The notes under the pieces are model-generated. The model saw only the letters and a program-made list of their open reading frames with translations, did not search any database and was not told the origin of the DNA. From contig NZ_JADOTY010000001.1 of the NCBI RefSeq assembly GCF_015751785.1, positions 3,782,001-3,846,000 on the forward strand: 64,000 nucleotides of DNA. The letters run 5' to 3'. The stretch comes from Micromonospora vinacea (GTDB lineage: Bacteria > Actinomycetota > Actinomycetes > Mycobacteriales > Micromonosporaceae). Positions 47,610-56,007 of the stretch are shown one piece after another; the first letter of the stretch is position 1, and each line of letters starts with the position of its first letter. The translations under genes were made by a program, and so were the position numbers.

Positions 47610-47698
47610 GCCTGGAACCACCGCCCCGTCTGACGGCGAACGGCGCGATCTTCCCGTCATAGCTCGGACTCTGCGCCGTCCCCAAGCCCTGGTGCCTG

Positions 47699-47893
47699 CT
47701 ACTTTTCGTCGCCTTCGTCGTCTCGCATCAGACAGTCGAGGTCCTCAGGGCGCAACCGCTTGATCTGGGTTTCCAGTTTGCGGCTGTACTGACGATCGTT
47801 GGGATTCATTCCGTTGCGAGATCGAGAACTGCGGCCGTACTGCTTGAGGAAGCCACCCAGCTCTCGACGTATGCGTTCCCGCCGGCCCGACAT
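47699..47893 (-). CDS. Small basic protein
   Basis: A 64-residue charged protein, not recognised: MSGRRERIRRELGGFLKQYG, then RQYSRKLETQIKRLRPEDLDCLMRDDEGDE. A basic first half and an amphipathic, acidic second half. ATG 47893 is preferred to the frame start at 47914. Confidence 0.6.
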   Translation of the reverse strand: MSGRRERIRRELGGFLKQYGRSSRSRNGMNPNDRQYSRKLETQIKRLRPEDLDCLMRDDEGDEK

Positions 47894-48158
47894 GGATCGC
47901 ACTCTAGGCCCCAAAGGGCGAACCTCGCCCTCCCATTACCGCCGGCCGGTAGCAACAGTGACAGCGGCGACCGAGACGAGGACGGCCGGGACGACGCGGC
48001 GGGTGTCGTACCAGCCCTGGTGGCAACGGATGATGCCCGTATCAGCCGTTGGCCGTCGAGCCTGGAAATCGAGATCGGCGTCGTCGCGGGGCAACGCCTA
48101 CTCCGACGAGCGAGCGAGTCCGGAGACGAGCGCGGCGAACCAGGCATGACGTGTTCCT

Positions 48159-48656
48159 TCACCGACGCGGATCGACGTCAACGAACTCTTTGTCCAGGAG
48201 ATCGGCTGCTTCCTCGACGGTGACCGCAAACTCGTCCGGCGGGATCCTGGCGACGAAGACCTTCCCCAGATCCTCCGCGAAGGGATGGCTTGCCCGCCAG
48301 AACGCGAAGACGATCACCAGGTCGTCTTCGAGGTAGGCGTACGTGGACACGTTGTCGACGGTCTCGCCCCACTGTATGAACCAGAACTGCTCCCGGAACC
48401 CTGTCTCGTCGGCGTCAAGCATTCGGAAGATTTCCTCCGGGGCACGGCCGGGGGACGGACAGGGCTTGACGTCACGTCGGTTCACCCGGGCAGCGCTCGC
48501 CCGCATCGCGTGAGCGAAGGACGGGACAAAGACCGAATTGTCGTCGGTGGTCAGCCGCTTGCCAGCCATCCAGAGGTCGACAACGCGGAGTGAGGGCGGT
48601 TGGACCTCGCCCACCTCCACAGCGAAGGTGGCCCGGTCACCGAAGCAACGTTTCAT
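48159..48656 (-). CDS. Hypothetical protein, possibly an immunity protein of Imm42 type
   Basis: A 165-residue soluble protein: FGDRATFAVEVGEVQPPSLRVVDLWMAGKRLTTDDNSVFVPSFAHAMRASAARV resembles the first half of Imm42-like immunity proteins (a small beta sheet followed by a helix). The second half is FREQFWFIQWGETVDNVSTYAYLEDDLVIVFAFWR and a C-terminal VTVEEAADLLDKEF. I am unsure of the family. No toxin gene adjoins it. Confidence 0.6.
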   Translation of the reverse strand: MKRCFGDRATFAVEVGEVQPPSLRVVDLWMAGKRLTTDDNSVFVPSFAHAMRASAARVNRRDVKPCPSPGRAPEEIFRMLDADETGFREQFWFIQWGETVDNVSTYAYLEDDLVIVFAFWRASHPFAEDLGKVFVARIPPDEFAVTVEEAADLLDKEFVDVDPRR

Positions 48657-48784
48657 CAGCCCGCGAGGCTAGCAGCGGCATGCCGCACGACAGTCCTTTG
48701 GCAACGCATTGAAAGACGTTGACGGAGATCATCTTGCTGTCTAGGGTGAGCGCGCCATGACGTTCTGATGATGCGGGGGCTGGA

Positions 48785-49477
48785 ATGTTCGTCGGATCAA
48801 CCTTGGGTGCGCGTACCCGTCTCACTCGCCGTGGTGTTGCTGCATTGGCCGCGTCGCTGGCCCTGGCCGCCGGTTCGATGCTGGTGGCATCGCCTGCGTC
48901 GGCGGCAGTTCGAGGACCGTCCGAGACGAAGGCGCCTGTTCAGCCGGCAATCAGCTTTCCGGACGGGGACAGTGCCGGCGAAGGTGGCCAGATTGCCATC
49001 AGGTTCGACGCGAACGGCGACACCCGGGTGACCAGGTTCCGGTACAGCGTCGGCGACACGAACCTGGGCAGCGAGGTCCTCGCGGCTTCGGACGGTACGG
49101 CTAATGTGACGATCGACGTCGGCAGCGTGACGGGTCAGCGGCCGGTCTACGCGGTGGCGGTCGACCGCCGCGGCCGGCTGAGCCCCATGACGCAGGGAAG
49201 CTTCACTGTGTCCGCCATCTGGAACCTCGAGGGCCAAGCGCTGGACATGACCACCTGGCTGCCGCTGGAGGGGGCGACAATTCGACTGGAGCCAGCTGGG
49301 ATCGAGTTCGTGACCGGTCCCGATGGTGCCTTCCGGTTCGCTGTCGACCCGGGCCTGTACAACCTCGTCGGCACCTACGCTGGCCCGCCCAGCCTCTACG
49401 GCAGCAGCCAGCAGTTCGAGCTTGACCACCAGAAGTGGCACTTCGACCTGTACCTGTACCCCGACTCCGGGAGCTGA
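48785..49477 (+). CDS. Secreted protein with beta-sandwich repeats
   Basis: A 230-residue secreted protein. A signal peptide (LTRRGVAALAASLALAAGSMLVASPASA, cut after ASA) is followed by a fibronectin-like segment (GGQIAIRFDANGDTRVTRFRYSVGD, PVYAVAVDRRGRLSPMTQGSFTV). A carboxypeptidase-regulatory-like domain comes last (LEGQALDMTTWLPLEGATIRLEPAGIEFVTGPDGAFRFAVDPGLYNLVGTY). Function unknown; it may bind surfaces or carbohydrates. A strong terminator follows. Confidence 0.78.
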   Translation: MFVGSTLGARTRLTRRGVAALAASLALAAGSMLVASPASAAVRGPSETKAPVQPAISFPDGDSAGEGGQIAIRFDANGDTRVTRFRYSVGDTNLGSEVLAASDGTANVTIDVGSVTGQRPVYAVAVDRRGRLSPMTQGSFTVSAIWNLEGQALDMTTWLPLEGATIRLEPAGIEFVTGPDGAFRFAVDPGLYNLVGTYAGPPSLYGSSQQFELDHQKWHFDLYLYPDSGS

Positions 49478-49505
49478 TGACCAGCCTCCGCGACGATGGA
49501 TTGGG

Positions 49506-49534
49506 ATGGCCCTGGCGCTTAGCGCCAGGGCCAT
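49506..49534 (+). terminator. Hairpin terminator after the secreted protein gene
   Basis: ATGGCCCTGGCGC pairs perfectly with GCGCCAGGGCCAT over a TTA loop and is followed by CTTCCT, 29 bases after the stop at 49477. Confidence 0.85.
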
Positions 49535-49676
49535 CTTCCTATCGTTGGTTTCGGGCGCTTGGTGGTACCGCGGTGAGGTCGGATTGATTTGCGCTGCTGT
49601 GCACAGCAGTTGGGCTGCTGCGGGCCGAATGGCCCTCTTGTCCGGCGGTCGTGGCGGTACCGGTCGACGGGTCTGG

Positions 49677-50099
49677 TCAGGAAACGTCCGGCTTCCAGAG
49701 CAGGATCTCGCGGTGGTGGCTGAAGCCGTTACGCAGGTAGAAGTCGACAGCGCGGCGGCCGGAGTGGACGGTTACGTGCAGCAGCCTTCGCGCACGGGCC
49801 TCGGTCAGGATCGCGGCCACGAGGGCACCACCGATGCCGCGGTTGCGGTACTCCTCGCGGACTTCGACCGACTGGATATCGCCGTACCGGCGGTCTAGCG
49901 AATCGTTACTGGGCACTCGTTCTGCGACGAGGAGCCAGGCGGCGCCGACGACGTGCCCGTCGATTTCGGCGACGAACGGCAGATGCGTGTCCGTGTGGGA
50001 GGCCACCCAGTCGGCGTACGCGCTGAAATTGTCCCTGTCGATGCCGCGTAGTTCCGCGAGCGCCGCCACGTCTGCCGCGATGGCCCTCCGCACGATCAC
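49677..50099 (-). CDS. GNAT-family N-acetyltransferase
   Basis: A 140-residue acetyl-CoA-dependent transferase: IVRRAIAADVAALAELRGID starts the fold, VEVREEYRNRGIGGALVAAILTEARARRL is motif A that grips CoA, and VDFYLRNGFSHHREILLWK is the C-terminal part with the conserved FYLRNGF. Substrate unknown. ATG 50099. Confidence 0.92.
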   Translation of the reverse strand: MIVRRAIAADVAALAELRGIDRDNFSAYADWVASHTDTHLPFVAEIDGHVVGAAWLLVAERVPSNDSLDRRYGDIQSVEVREEYRNRGIGGALVAAILTEARARRLLHVTVHSGRRAVDFYLRNGFSHHREILLWKPDVS

Positions 50100-50242
50100 C
50101 CGGCGAAGTCTAGGCGAGTCGGTCGCTGGCGGTGCCCCCAGCCGGCCCGGCCGGCAGAGGGTGAAAGGTTGGTGCCAGTCGGCATGGCGGCGTGATCTGG
50201 ATCGATGGGCTCGGGTTTCGGAGTGTCGGTGCGGGAGTGGCG

Positions 50243-50626
50243 TCAGGAGTTCTTGGCGCGGACGAAGTCCGCATAGTCCTCCCCGGCGACGCCATGGTTG
50301 ACCCAGCGATGCGGCAACGCCCCGGTCGTCCGCTCTGCCAGATCCAGAGCTTCGGCCGGGTCCTGAACGTGACCGATCACGCGACCAGGCCCAGGGCCGT
50401 CCTCGCGGTCCCGATCGAGCGACGGAAACACCGAAAGGTCCCGGCAGCTCTCGTCGTTCAGGTCCTCGACATCATGGACGGACACGTTGTAGCCGTCTTG
50501 CCAGGGCCAGATGGCAACCCAGCAGATGCCGCCAGCGCCCTCCCGCGTTACGGGTCCGAGGAACTGCTCGACCTCCTTCCTGCGACGCAACGCGCCAAGG
50601 AGAAGCGACCGGCTGAGGTATCGCAC
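50243..50626 (-). CDS. Hypothetical protein downstream of a HEAT-like gene
   Basis: A 127-residue protein, not recognised: LRRRKEVEQFLGPVTREGAGGICWVAIWPWQDGYNVSVHDVEDL, then ESCRDLSVFPSLD and LPHRWVNHGVAGEDYADFVRAK. It has an alpha/beta look with several Trp residues. It starts 9 bases after the stop of the gene above it on the same strand, so they are probably cotranscribed and may act together. Confidence 0.65.
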   Translation of the reverse strand: MRYLSRSLLLGALRRRKEVEQFLGPVTREGAGGICWVAIWPWQDGYNVSVHDVEDLNDESCRDLSVFPSLDRDREDGPGPGRVIGHVQDPAEALDLAERTTGALPHRWVNHGVAGEDYADFVRAKNS

Positions 50627-50635
50627 GGTGGAACG

Positions 50636-51226
50636 CTATCCGGCGTGAGCGCGAACGATGTGGAGCACCTCGGAGACCAGTGGGCGCAGCTCCGGTGGGC
50701 TTTCGTTGGCGCGAAGGTTCAGCAGGGTGAGGATGGCTCGGCGGACTCTCGGGTTGTCGTTTGCCAGGAAAATGTGCAGGCCGACTTCTTGGAAGGTATG
50801 CCGCAGGTCGGTGCACCGATCGTCCTCGGTATCACTGCCCGCGACGCGCAGGTATGTGCAGTACCAGGCGTCGGCCGCGCCGATGATCTCGTAGTCCGTC
50901 CCCGTTCGGAGATGTTCGAGCAGCCTGGTCTGGACGCGTCGGCGGCCGAAGGCGGCGAGCGCTGGTCTGATGTGCCACTGGGTGTGACTTGGGTCAGGTT
51001 CGTAGACGGCCGCGAGCACCAGCGGTTCGAACAACTCCTCGGGCTGCGGCGGCAGCGCCGCCCGCATGATCAGCAGACTGACACTGCATTGCCAGTGCCG
51101 CCGGGCCCGCGGGTCGTTGCGCGCGTCGCCGGAAGGTGCCGGCGGCGCCGCAAGGTTGAGAATTTTGAGTACGTCACGAAGGGCGCGTTCGTAGCGGTCA
51201 TAACGCTCGAAGCGGCCCGCACTCAC
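50636..51226 (-). CDS. Hypothetical helical (HEAT-like) protein
   Basis: A 196-residue alpha-helical protein, not recognised: FERYDRYERALRDVLKIL, HWQCSVSLLIMRAALPPQPEELFEPLVLAAVYEPD, FGRRRVQTRLLEHLRTGTDYEIIGAADAWYCTYLR, and a last repeat RVRRAILTLLNLRANESPPELRPLVSEVLHIV. The pattern resembles HEAT repeats. GTG 51226 is assumed; GTG 51250 is an alternative. First gene of a two-gene unit with 50243-50626. Confidence 0.62.
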   Translation of the reverse strand: MSAGRFERYDRYERALRDVLKILNLAAPPAPSGDARNDPRARRHWQCSVSLLIMRAALPPQPEELFEPLVLAAVYEPDPSHTQWHIRPALAAFGRRRVQTRLLEHLRTGTDYEIIGAADAWYCTYLRVAGSDTEDDRCTDLRHTFQEVGLHIFLANDNPRVRRAILTLLNLRANESPPELRPLVSEVLHIVRAHAG

Positions 51227-51417
51227 GGCTGAGACTCTACGTGGGCACACGTGGCGACTGCAGCCTTCGTGAGCAGCAGCGGGCGCCAGCCGCAGCCGCG
51301 CGACAGGGCGGTACGCGTCGTCGCCGCCGGGCTTGTTGGCGCGTGGTCGCGGTGCCGTGCATCGATGGGACTGTCAGAATGTGTCGATGGAGCCGGTGTG
51401 CGGACGCGGGGAGAAGC

Positions 51418-51825
51418 ATGAGCGACTTTAACGACAAGATCATCGCGGAGTTTCGCGCCAACGGTGGGCAGGTCGGCGGTCAGTTCGCTGGCGCCCCGCT
51501 GTTGCTGTTGCACACGGTCGGTGCCAAGAGCGGCCAGCCTCGCGTGAGCCCGATGATGTACCAGAAGGTCGACGGCGGATATGCCGTGTTCGCCTCCAAG
51601 GGCGGTGCGCCCAGCAATCCTGACTGGTATTACAACCTGCTCGCCCACCCGAAAGCCCAAGCGGAGATCGGTACGGACAAGGTCGAGTTGGTCGCCAGAG
51701 TTGCCGCCGGGGACGAACGGGAACGGATCTGGAGCGCGCAGAAGGCCGCGTATCCAGGCTTCGCCGACTACGAGCGGAAGACCAGCCGCCAGATCCCGGT
51801 CGTCGTGTTGGAACCCGCGCCCTAG
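51418..51825 (+). CDS. Ddn-like F420-dependent nitroreductase/quinone reductase family protein
   Basis: A 135-residue split-barrel protein of the deazaflavin (F420)-dependent nitroreductase family: FNDKIIAEFRANGGQVGGQFAGAPLLLLHTVGAKSGQPRVSPMMYQK is the typical start. Then come VFASKGGAPSNPDWYYNLLAHPKAQAEI and a final ADYERKTSRQIPVVVLEP. It probably reduces quinones with F420H2. GGGGAG precedes the ATG. Confidence 0.9.
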   Translation: MSDFNDKIIAEFRANGGQVGGQFAGAPLLLLHTVGAKSGQPRVSPMMYQKVDGGYAVFASKGGAPSNPDWYYNLLAHPKAQAEIGTDKVELVARVAAGDERERIWSAQKAAYPGFADYERKTSRQIPVVVLEPAP

Positions 51826-51913
51826 GCAGGGACGGTACAACCGAGTGCAGATCTGACGCGCGAGCCCGTCGGCGGGGGCGCCCCCGCCGACGGACCTCAC
51901 CAGAAGACGGCGC

Positions 51914-52741
51914 CTACGGTTTGCGGGCGAGGAGCCCGACGAAAGTGTGATAGGTGTCGGTCTGCACCCCAGCCGGTGCGTCCGGCTCTGGACGCCACTC
52001 GGCCAGCGGCACCAGTCCCGGCTCCAGCACCGTCAGCCCGTCGGCGAACGAGAGGATCTCCTCGTCGGTACGCCAGCGGCCGGTGCCCAACGATTCGTTG
52101 AAGATCCGCTCGACCTCGCGGGCCTTGCGGGAGCCCTCGGGGTCTCGCTCGCCCGGGTCACGGAAGTGCGAGATCGCCACGTAGCTGCCGGAGGGCAGTG
52201 CGTCGATCAACGCGGCTGCCACCGCTCGCGGGTCCTCGTCGTCGCCGAGGTGGTGCAGGATCGCGAAGAGCAGCAACCCGATCGGCCGGTCGAAGTCGAG
52301 GAACCGACGTACGTCCGGGTGGTTGAGGATCGCCTCCGGCTCCCTGATGTCCGCTTGGATCACCGTCGCGGTGCCCTCAGCGGCGAGCAGGGCCCGCCCG
52401 TGTGTCAGGACGATGGGGTCATTGTCCACATAGACCACCTGAGCCTTCGGGTTCTGCTCGGTGGCGACCTCGTGCACGTTGCCCTGGGTGGGCAGCCCCG
52501 ACCCGATGTCGAGGAACTGGTCGATGCCCGCCTCGCTGACGAGGAAGCGAATCACTCGACGCAGGAAGGCCCGGTTCGCCTGGCCGGCTGCCGGCCCGTC
52601 CGGTGTGATCCGCAGGGCGTGCTCGGCGACCTTCCGGTCGACCTCGAAGTTGTCCTTGCCGCCCAGGAAGAAGTCATAGACCCGGGCCACGCTGGGAATG
52701 TTGGGGTCGATGCCGGGGGGTGCCGCCTTGTCGCGGGTCAC
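51914..52741 (-). CDS. SAM-dependent methyltransferase, DUF574 family
   Basis: A 275-residue S-adenosylmethionine-dependent methyltransferase of the DUF574 family, numerous in actinomycetes. NIPSVARVYDFFLGGKDNFEVDRKVAE is the diagnostic start, FLDIGSGLPTQGNVHEVA is SAM motif I, VVYVDNDPIVLTHGRALL is motif II, and LLFAILHHLGDDEDP and YVAISHFRDPGE follow. Targets are unknown. ATG 52741. Confidence 0.93.
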   Translation of the reverse strand: MTRDKAAPPGIDPNIPSVARVYDFFLGGKDNFEVDRKVAEHALRITPDGPAAGQANRAFLRRVIRFLVSEAGIDQFLDIGSGLPTQGNVHEVATEQNPKAQVVYVDNDPIVLTHGRALLAAEGTATVIQADIREPEAILNHPDVRRFLDFDRPIGLLLFAILHHLGDDEDPRAVAAALIDALPSGSYVAISHFRDPGERDPEGSRKAREVERIFNESLGTGRWRTDEEILSFADGLTVLEPGLVPLAEWRPEPDAPAGVQTDTYHTFVGLLARKP

Positions 52742-52872
52742 AGGCGTCTCCTATCGAAGGGGGATTGGCGCAGGCTGAGGTCTGCGGCGGTGCCGGCGTT
52801 TCGGCGAGTGTAACGATCGGGGGCATCGAATTTTGCCCCACTGGTATCGCTCCCAGCGACGCGGCCCGGGCG

Positions 52873-54633
52873 TCAGGAACAGTTCTTGCCCTTGTTGATG
52901 CAGGTGGCGATGCGTTGCATCGTCTGGGCGGAGTTGACGTTGACGAAGTCGTTGTGGTCGGAGAAGGGGTTGTGGTTCTCCTCAGGGAAGGAGTCGAGGG
53001 CGTACTGGCCTCTGACCTGCACGTCGCGGGCGATGTCGTAGGCCACGGTGATCCGCAGCTGCGGGATCGCGCGGAAGCCCTGCGGGCAGGCGCCGGTGGC
53101 CTTGTCGGCGAACGCGACGTGGTTGCGGTGGTTGTCGCTGTCGATGTTCCTGCCGTCCCAGCAGCCGGGGAAGTCGTGTACGCGCTGCACCCGGCTGCCG
53201 GCGGGGCAGATCGGGTACTTGTCGGAAAGCCGGTCGGTGAAGCCCGAACAGGTCCAGGTGGCGCGGGCGTTGGCCGGACCACGGCTGGTGGGCTTGGCGT
53301 CGCCGGTGAGGGCCCGCAGGAACTTCGGCATCGGTACGACCTTGCTGACGGGGTTGCCGCGGTACTCGATCAGCACCTGCGCCGGGCGGACGATGCCGCC
53401 GGTGTTGCCGGGCAGTTCGAAGTTGGGTCCCTGCGGGTCGGGGAGCGCGGCGGCGCTGGTGGGTGCGCTGCTCGGTGCCGCCGGGGTGCTGGGGGCCTGG
53501 TCCAGCGTGCAGCCGGCGAGCGCTTCGAGACCCTGCGGGCGGGCGGCCTGCCGCCCGATCGCGGTGGCGATCCGGTCGAGCACGGCGACCCGCTTGGCGC
53601 GCAGCGGTCCGAGGATGGCGTTGTCGACGAAGGCCGGGCCGCCCTGGCCACGGCTGGTGACCAGGCGTTCGTTGGCCTCGGAAATCTGCCGGTCGAGGTC
53701 GTCGAGGTTGCGGTTCACCTCGGCGAGCGCCCGATCGGGTATGCCCGGCAGCCTGTCCCGCACGGCCGGGCACTGGATTCGCGGATTCGCGGCCTGGGCC
53801 GCCTCGACGCTCGACCGGTGGGCGCTGCCGGGCATCCGGGCATGCATGTCGTCGTAGCTGACGTCACAGTCGACAAGCGAGACCAGGCCGGGCTGGGTGC
53901 CGCCGGCGGCGGTGATCGTGGTGCTGATCTGCTTGATCATCGCGGCACGGCGGGCCCGCAGGGAGTCGATGACCTCCCGGTTGAAGGAGGGGTCGATGCG
54001 GCCCCGGCTGGCGGTCATCCGCTGGTTCGCGGCGGCCTGCTGGCGATCCAGCTCGGCCAGCAGGCGGTCGACGGTGCTGCGGGCCCCGGTGGGGACTGCC
54101 CGCAGCCGTTTGCCGACCGAGGGGCAGACGACCATCGGCTGGGTCTGGGCGAGGGCCTGCTGGACCTGCTTGCCGCTGCGGACGGTCTTGTCGATGCGTA
54201 CCACCGGCCAGAAGTAGGACGACTTGTCACCGTTGCGGCAGGTGGTGCCGGAGGCGTCCAGATCGGCGTTGGAGGAGTTCGCCGTGATGGCCAGGTTGCC
54301 GACGAAGTCGTGGACGTGTTCGGCGCCGTTGCGGATGCCGGGCTGAGCCACCGGATTGTCCGGGCTGAACTTGCCGTTGCCGTTCGTGCCACAGTCGACG
54401 GTGAACCGGCCGGTCGACGCGCCGGCGGCCGGGCGCGGGTCTCGCACGTTCGGCGGCACGTTCTCGATCGACACGAACTGGTCCAGGCTGGTGGCGGCAT
54501 CCGCGGTGCCCTTGCCGCCGCTGGAGACGAAGGTGGCGGTGAGCGCGCCGGTGGCCGCCAGCACGAGCGCGGCCATGGCGAGCCTGGCCGGCCGGGTCTG
54601 GACCAGTGCGGTCCCGTTCTTTCTGCGGTTCAT
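52873..54633 (-). CDS. Secreted DUF1996-domain protein
   Basis: A 586-residue secreted protein. A signal or anchor (RLAMAALVLAATGALTATFVSSGG) is followed by a His-rich DUF1996 start (GAEHVHDFVGNLAI, SSYFWPVVRID), a long central helical insert with repeated AINQR/ANERLVTSRG segments and Cys, and the C-terminal DUF1996 half: VVPMPKFLRALTGDAKPTSRG, CPAGSRVQRVHDFPGCWDGRNIDSDNHRNHVAF, EENHNPFSDHND. The duplicated helical units (about 150-350) interrupt the domain and are unusual. GAGGAG precedes the ATG at 54633. Function unknown. Confidence 0.88.
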   Translation of the reverse strand: MNRRKNGTALVQTRPARLAMAALVLAATGALTATFVSSGGKGTADAATSLDQFVSIENVPPNVRDPRPAAGASTGRFTVDCGTNGNGKFSPDNPVAQPGIRNGAEHVHDFVGNLAITANSSNADLDASGTTCRNGDKSSYFWPVVRIDKTVRSGKQVQQALAQTQPMVVCPSVGKRLRAVPTGARSTVDRLLAELDRQQAAANQRMTASRGRIDPSFNREVIDSLRARRAAMIKQISTTITAAGGTQPGLVSLVDCDVSYDDMHARMPGSAHRSSVEAAQAANPRIQCPAVRDRLPGIPDRALAEVNRNLDDLDRQISEANERLVTSRGQGGPAFVDNAILGPLRAKRVAVLDRIATAIGRQAARPQGLEALAGCTLDQAPSTPAAPSSAPTSAAALPDPQGPNFELPGNTGGIVRPAQVLIEYRGNPVSKVVPMPKFLRALTGDAKPTSRGPANARATWTCSGFTDRLSDKYPICPAGSRVQRVHDFPGCWDGRNIDSDNHRNHVAFADKATGACPQGFRAIPQLRITVAYDIARDVQVRGQYALDSFPEENHNPFSDHNDFVNVNSAQTMQRIATCINKGKNCS

Positions 54634-54828
54634 CGGAATCTCCTCAAAGCCGGAAAGCGGCTCCGGTGATGGGCTGTCTCCCCTCGGTACGGGCCGGCGC
54701 GCGGCCAACGGTCAACGGTTACCGGGCACGTCATGGTTCGGTAAGAAGTCGGGAATGAGCCGGGCAGATCGCCGGCCGAGGCGTGAGACACGTTGGCGAT
54801 CATCGATCTACTGCGCCATCGTCGACGT

Positions 54829-55998
54829 ATGACAGGCGTTCGCTCGTCCTCGCTGTTCCGCCGTCTGCGGTCGGGTCTGCTGGCCGCCGTCGTGCTCTCC
54901 GCGGCGGTGCTCGGCACCGCTCTGAGCGCCGTACCGGCGGCCGACGCCGGCACGGCTGCGCCCGCCGCGCATCCGGGGGTCGCGCCGGTGCCCGCTGGGG
55001 CCGCGGTGTCTGTCGCAGCGCCGACTACGCCGTCCAGTACGCCGAGTACGTCGCCCGTCCCCCCGAGTGCGCCCACGAACCTGACCGCCAGCGAGGTCCG
55101 GAGCGCGTCGGTCACCCTCACCTGGACGGCCGCCACGTCCGGCTGCTGCGCCATCGCCGGGTACGACATCACGTACTACCAGGAGTTCGGCGACATCGTC
55201 TTCAGCGCCAGCGCCGGGGCGGTCACCAGCACCACGATCACCGGCCACCTTGCAGCGGGCCAGCAGTACACGTTCCGATTGATCGCCCGAGACAGCCTCG
55301 GACAACGGTCGAACTGGTCAAACGCGCTGACAGTGGTCACACCGGTGACGGACACCGGCCCGGACACCACCCCGCCGAGCGCGCCGCAGAACCTGACCGT
55401 CGGCGAGGTGACCGCCTCGACCGGCACGTTGTCCTGGTCGCCGTCGACGGACAACGTCGGCGTGCTCGGGTACAACGTCTACCGGTTCGACGGCTGGTTC
55501 ACCTCGCAACTGGTCGCCACCGTGCCGGGTACGACGTACACGACGCCGCTACCTGCGTCGACGCCGCTGCGGAACCTGTACTACGTGCGGGCACGGGACG
55601 CGGTGGGCAACGTGTCGATCGCGTCGAACACTGTCACTCTGCCCACGACGACGACCACTCCGACGCCCCCGCCGCCCTCGACCTGCCGGGTGACCTACCG
55701 CAACCAGTCCGAGTGGCAGGGCGGGTTCGTAGCCACGGCGACGGTCCACAACGCCGGGGCGGCACCGATCGACGGCTGGGCCGTCACCTTCAACTTCCCG
55801 GGAGACCAGCAGGTCACCTCGGGGTGGAACGCCGCGATCGGCCAGACCGGGGCCACCGTGACCGCTCGTAACGTCGACTGGAACCGCGTCCTCGCGCCGA
55901 ACAGCTCCGCGACGTTCGGCGTCCAGGGGCGGTGGGACGTCAGCGACGCGCCACCGACCGGCTTCTCGCTGAACGGCGCCCCCTGCACTGTGGGCTGA
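54829..55998 (+). CDS. Secreted protein with two fibronectin III domains and a CBM2 cellulose-binding module
   Basis: A 389-residue secreted carbohydrate-binding protein with no catalytic domain: a signal (LLAAVVLSAAVLGTALSAVPAADA), a Pro/Ser/Thr linker, FN3 domain 1 (PSAPTNLTASEVRSASVTLTWTAA), FN3 domain 2 (PSAPQNLTVGEVTASTGTLSWSPS), a Thr/Pro linker, and a C-terminal CBM2 (CRVTYRNQSEWQGGFVATATVHNAG, VDWNRVLAPNSSATFGVQG). ATG 54829 is used; a TTG at 54793 adds 12 residues. The GH53 gene starts 9 bases after the stop, so the two form a unit and this protein may anchor the enzyme near plant polymers. Confidence 0.88.
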   Translation: MTGVRSSSLFRRLRSGLLAAVVLSAAVLGTALSAVPAADAGTAAPAAHPGVAPVPAGAAVSVAAPTTPSSTPSTSPVPPSAPTNLTASEVRSASVTLTWTAATSGCCAIAGYDITYYQEFGDIVFSASAGAVTSTTITGHLAAGQQYTFRLIARDSLGQRSNWSNALTVVTPVTDTGPDTTPPSAPQNLTVGEVTASTGTLSWSPSTDNVGVLGYNVYRFDGWFTSQLVATVPGTTYTTPLPASTPLRNLYYVRARDAVGNVSIASNTVTLPTTTTTPTPPPPSTCRVTYRNQSEWQGGFVATATVHNAGAAPIDGWAVTFNFPGDQQVTSGWNAAIGQTGATVTARNVDWNRVLAPNSSATFGVQGRWDVSDAPPTGFSLNGAPCTVG

Positions 55999-56007
55999 AG
56001 GAGTCTC

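Noticed and set aside
52827..52846. GGGGCA/TGCCCC hairpin between DUF574 and DUF1996 genes
   Set aside because: Only 6 bp of stem with an 8-base loop; might be a weak terminator but is not convincing.
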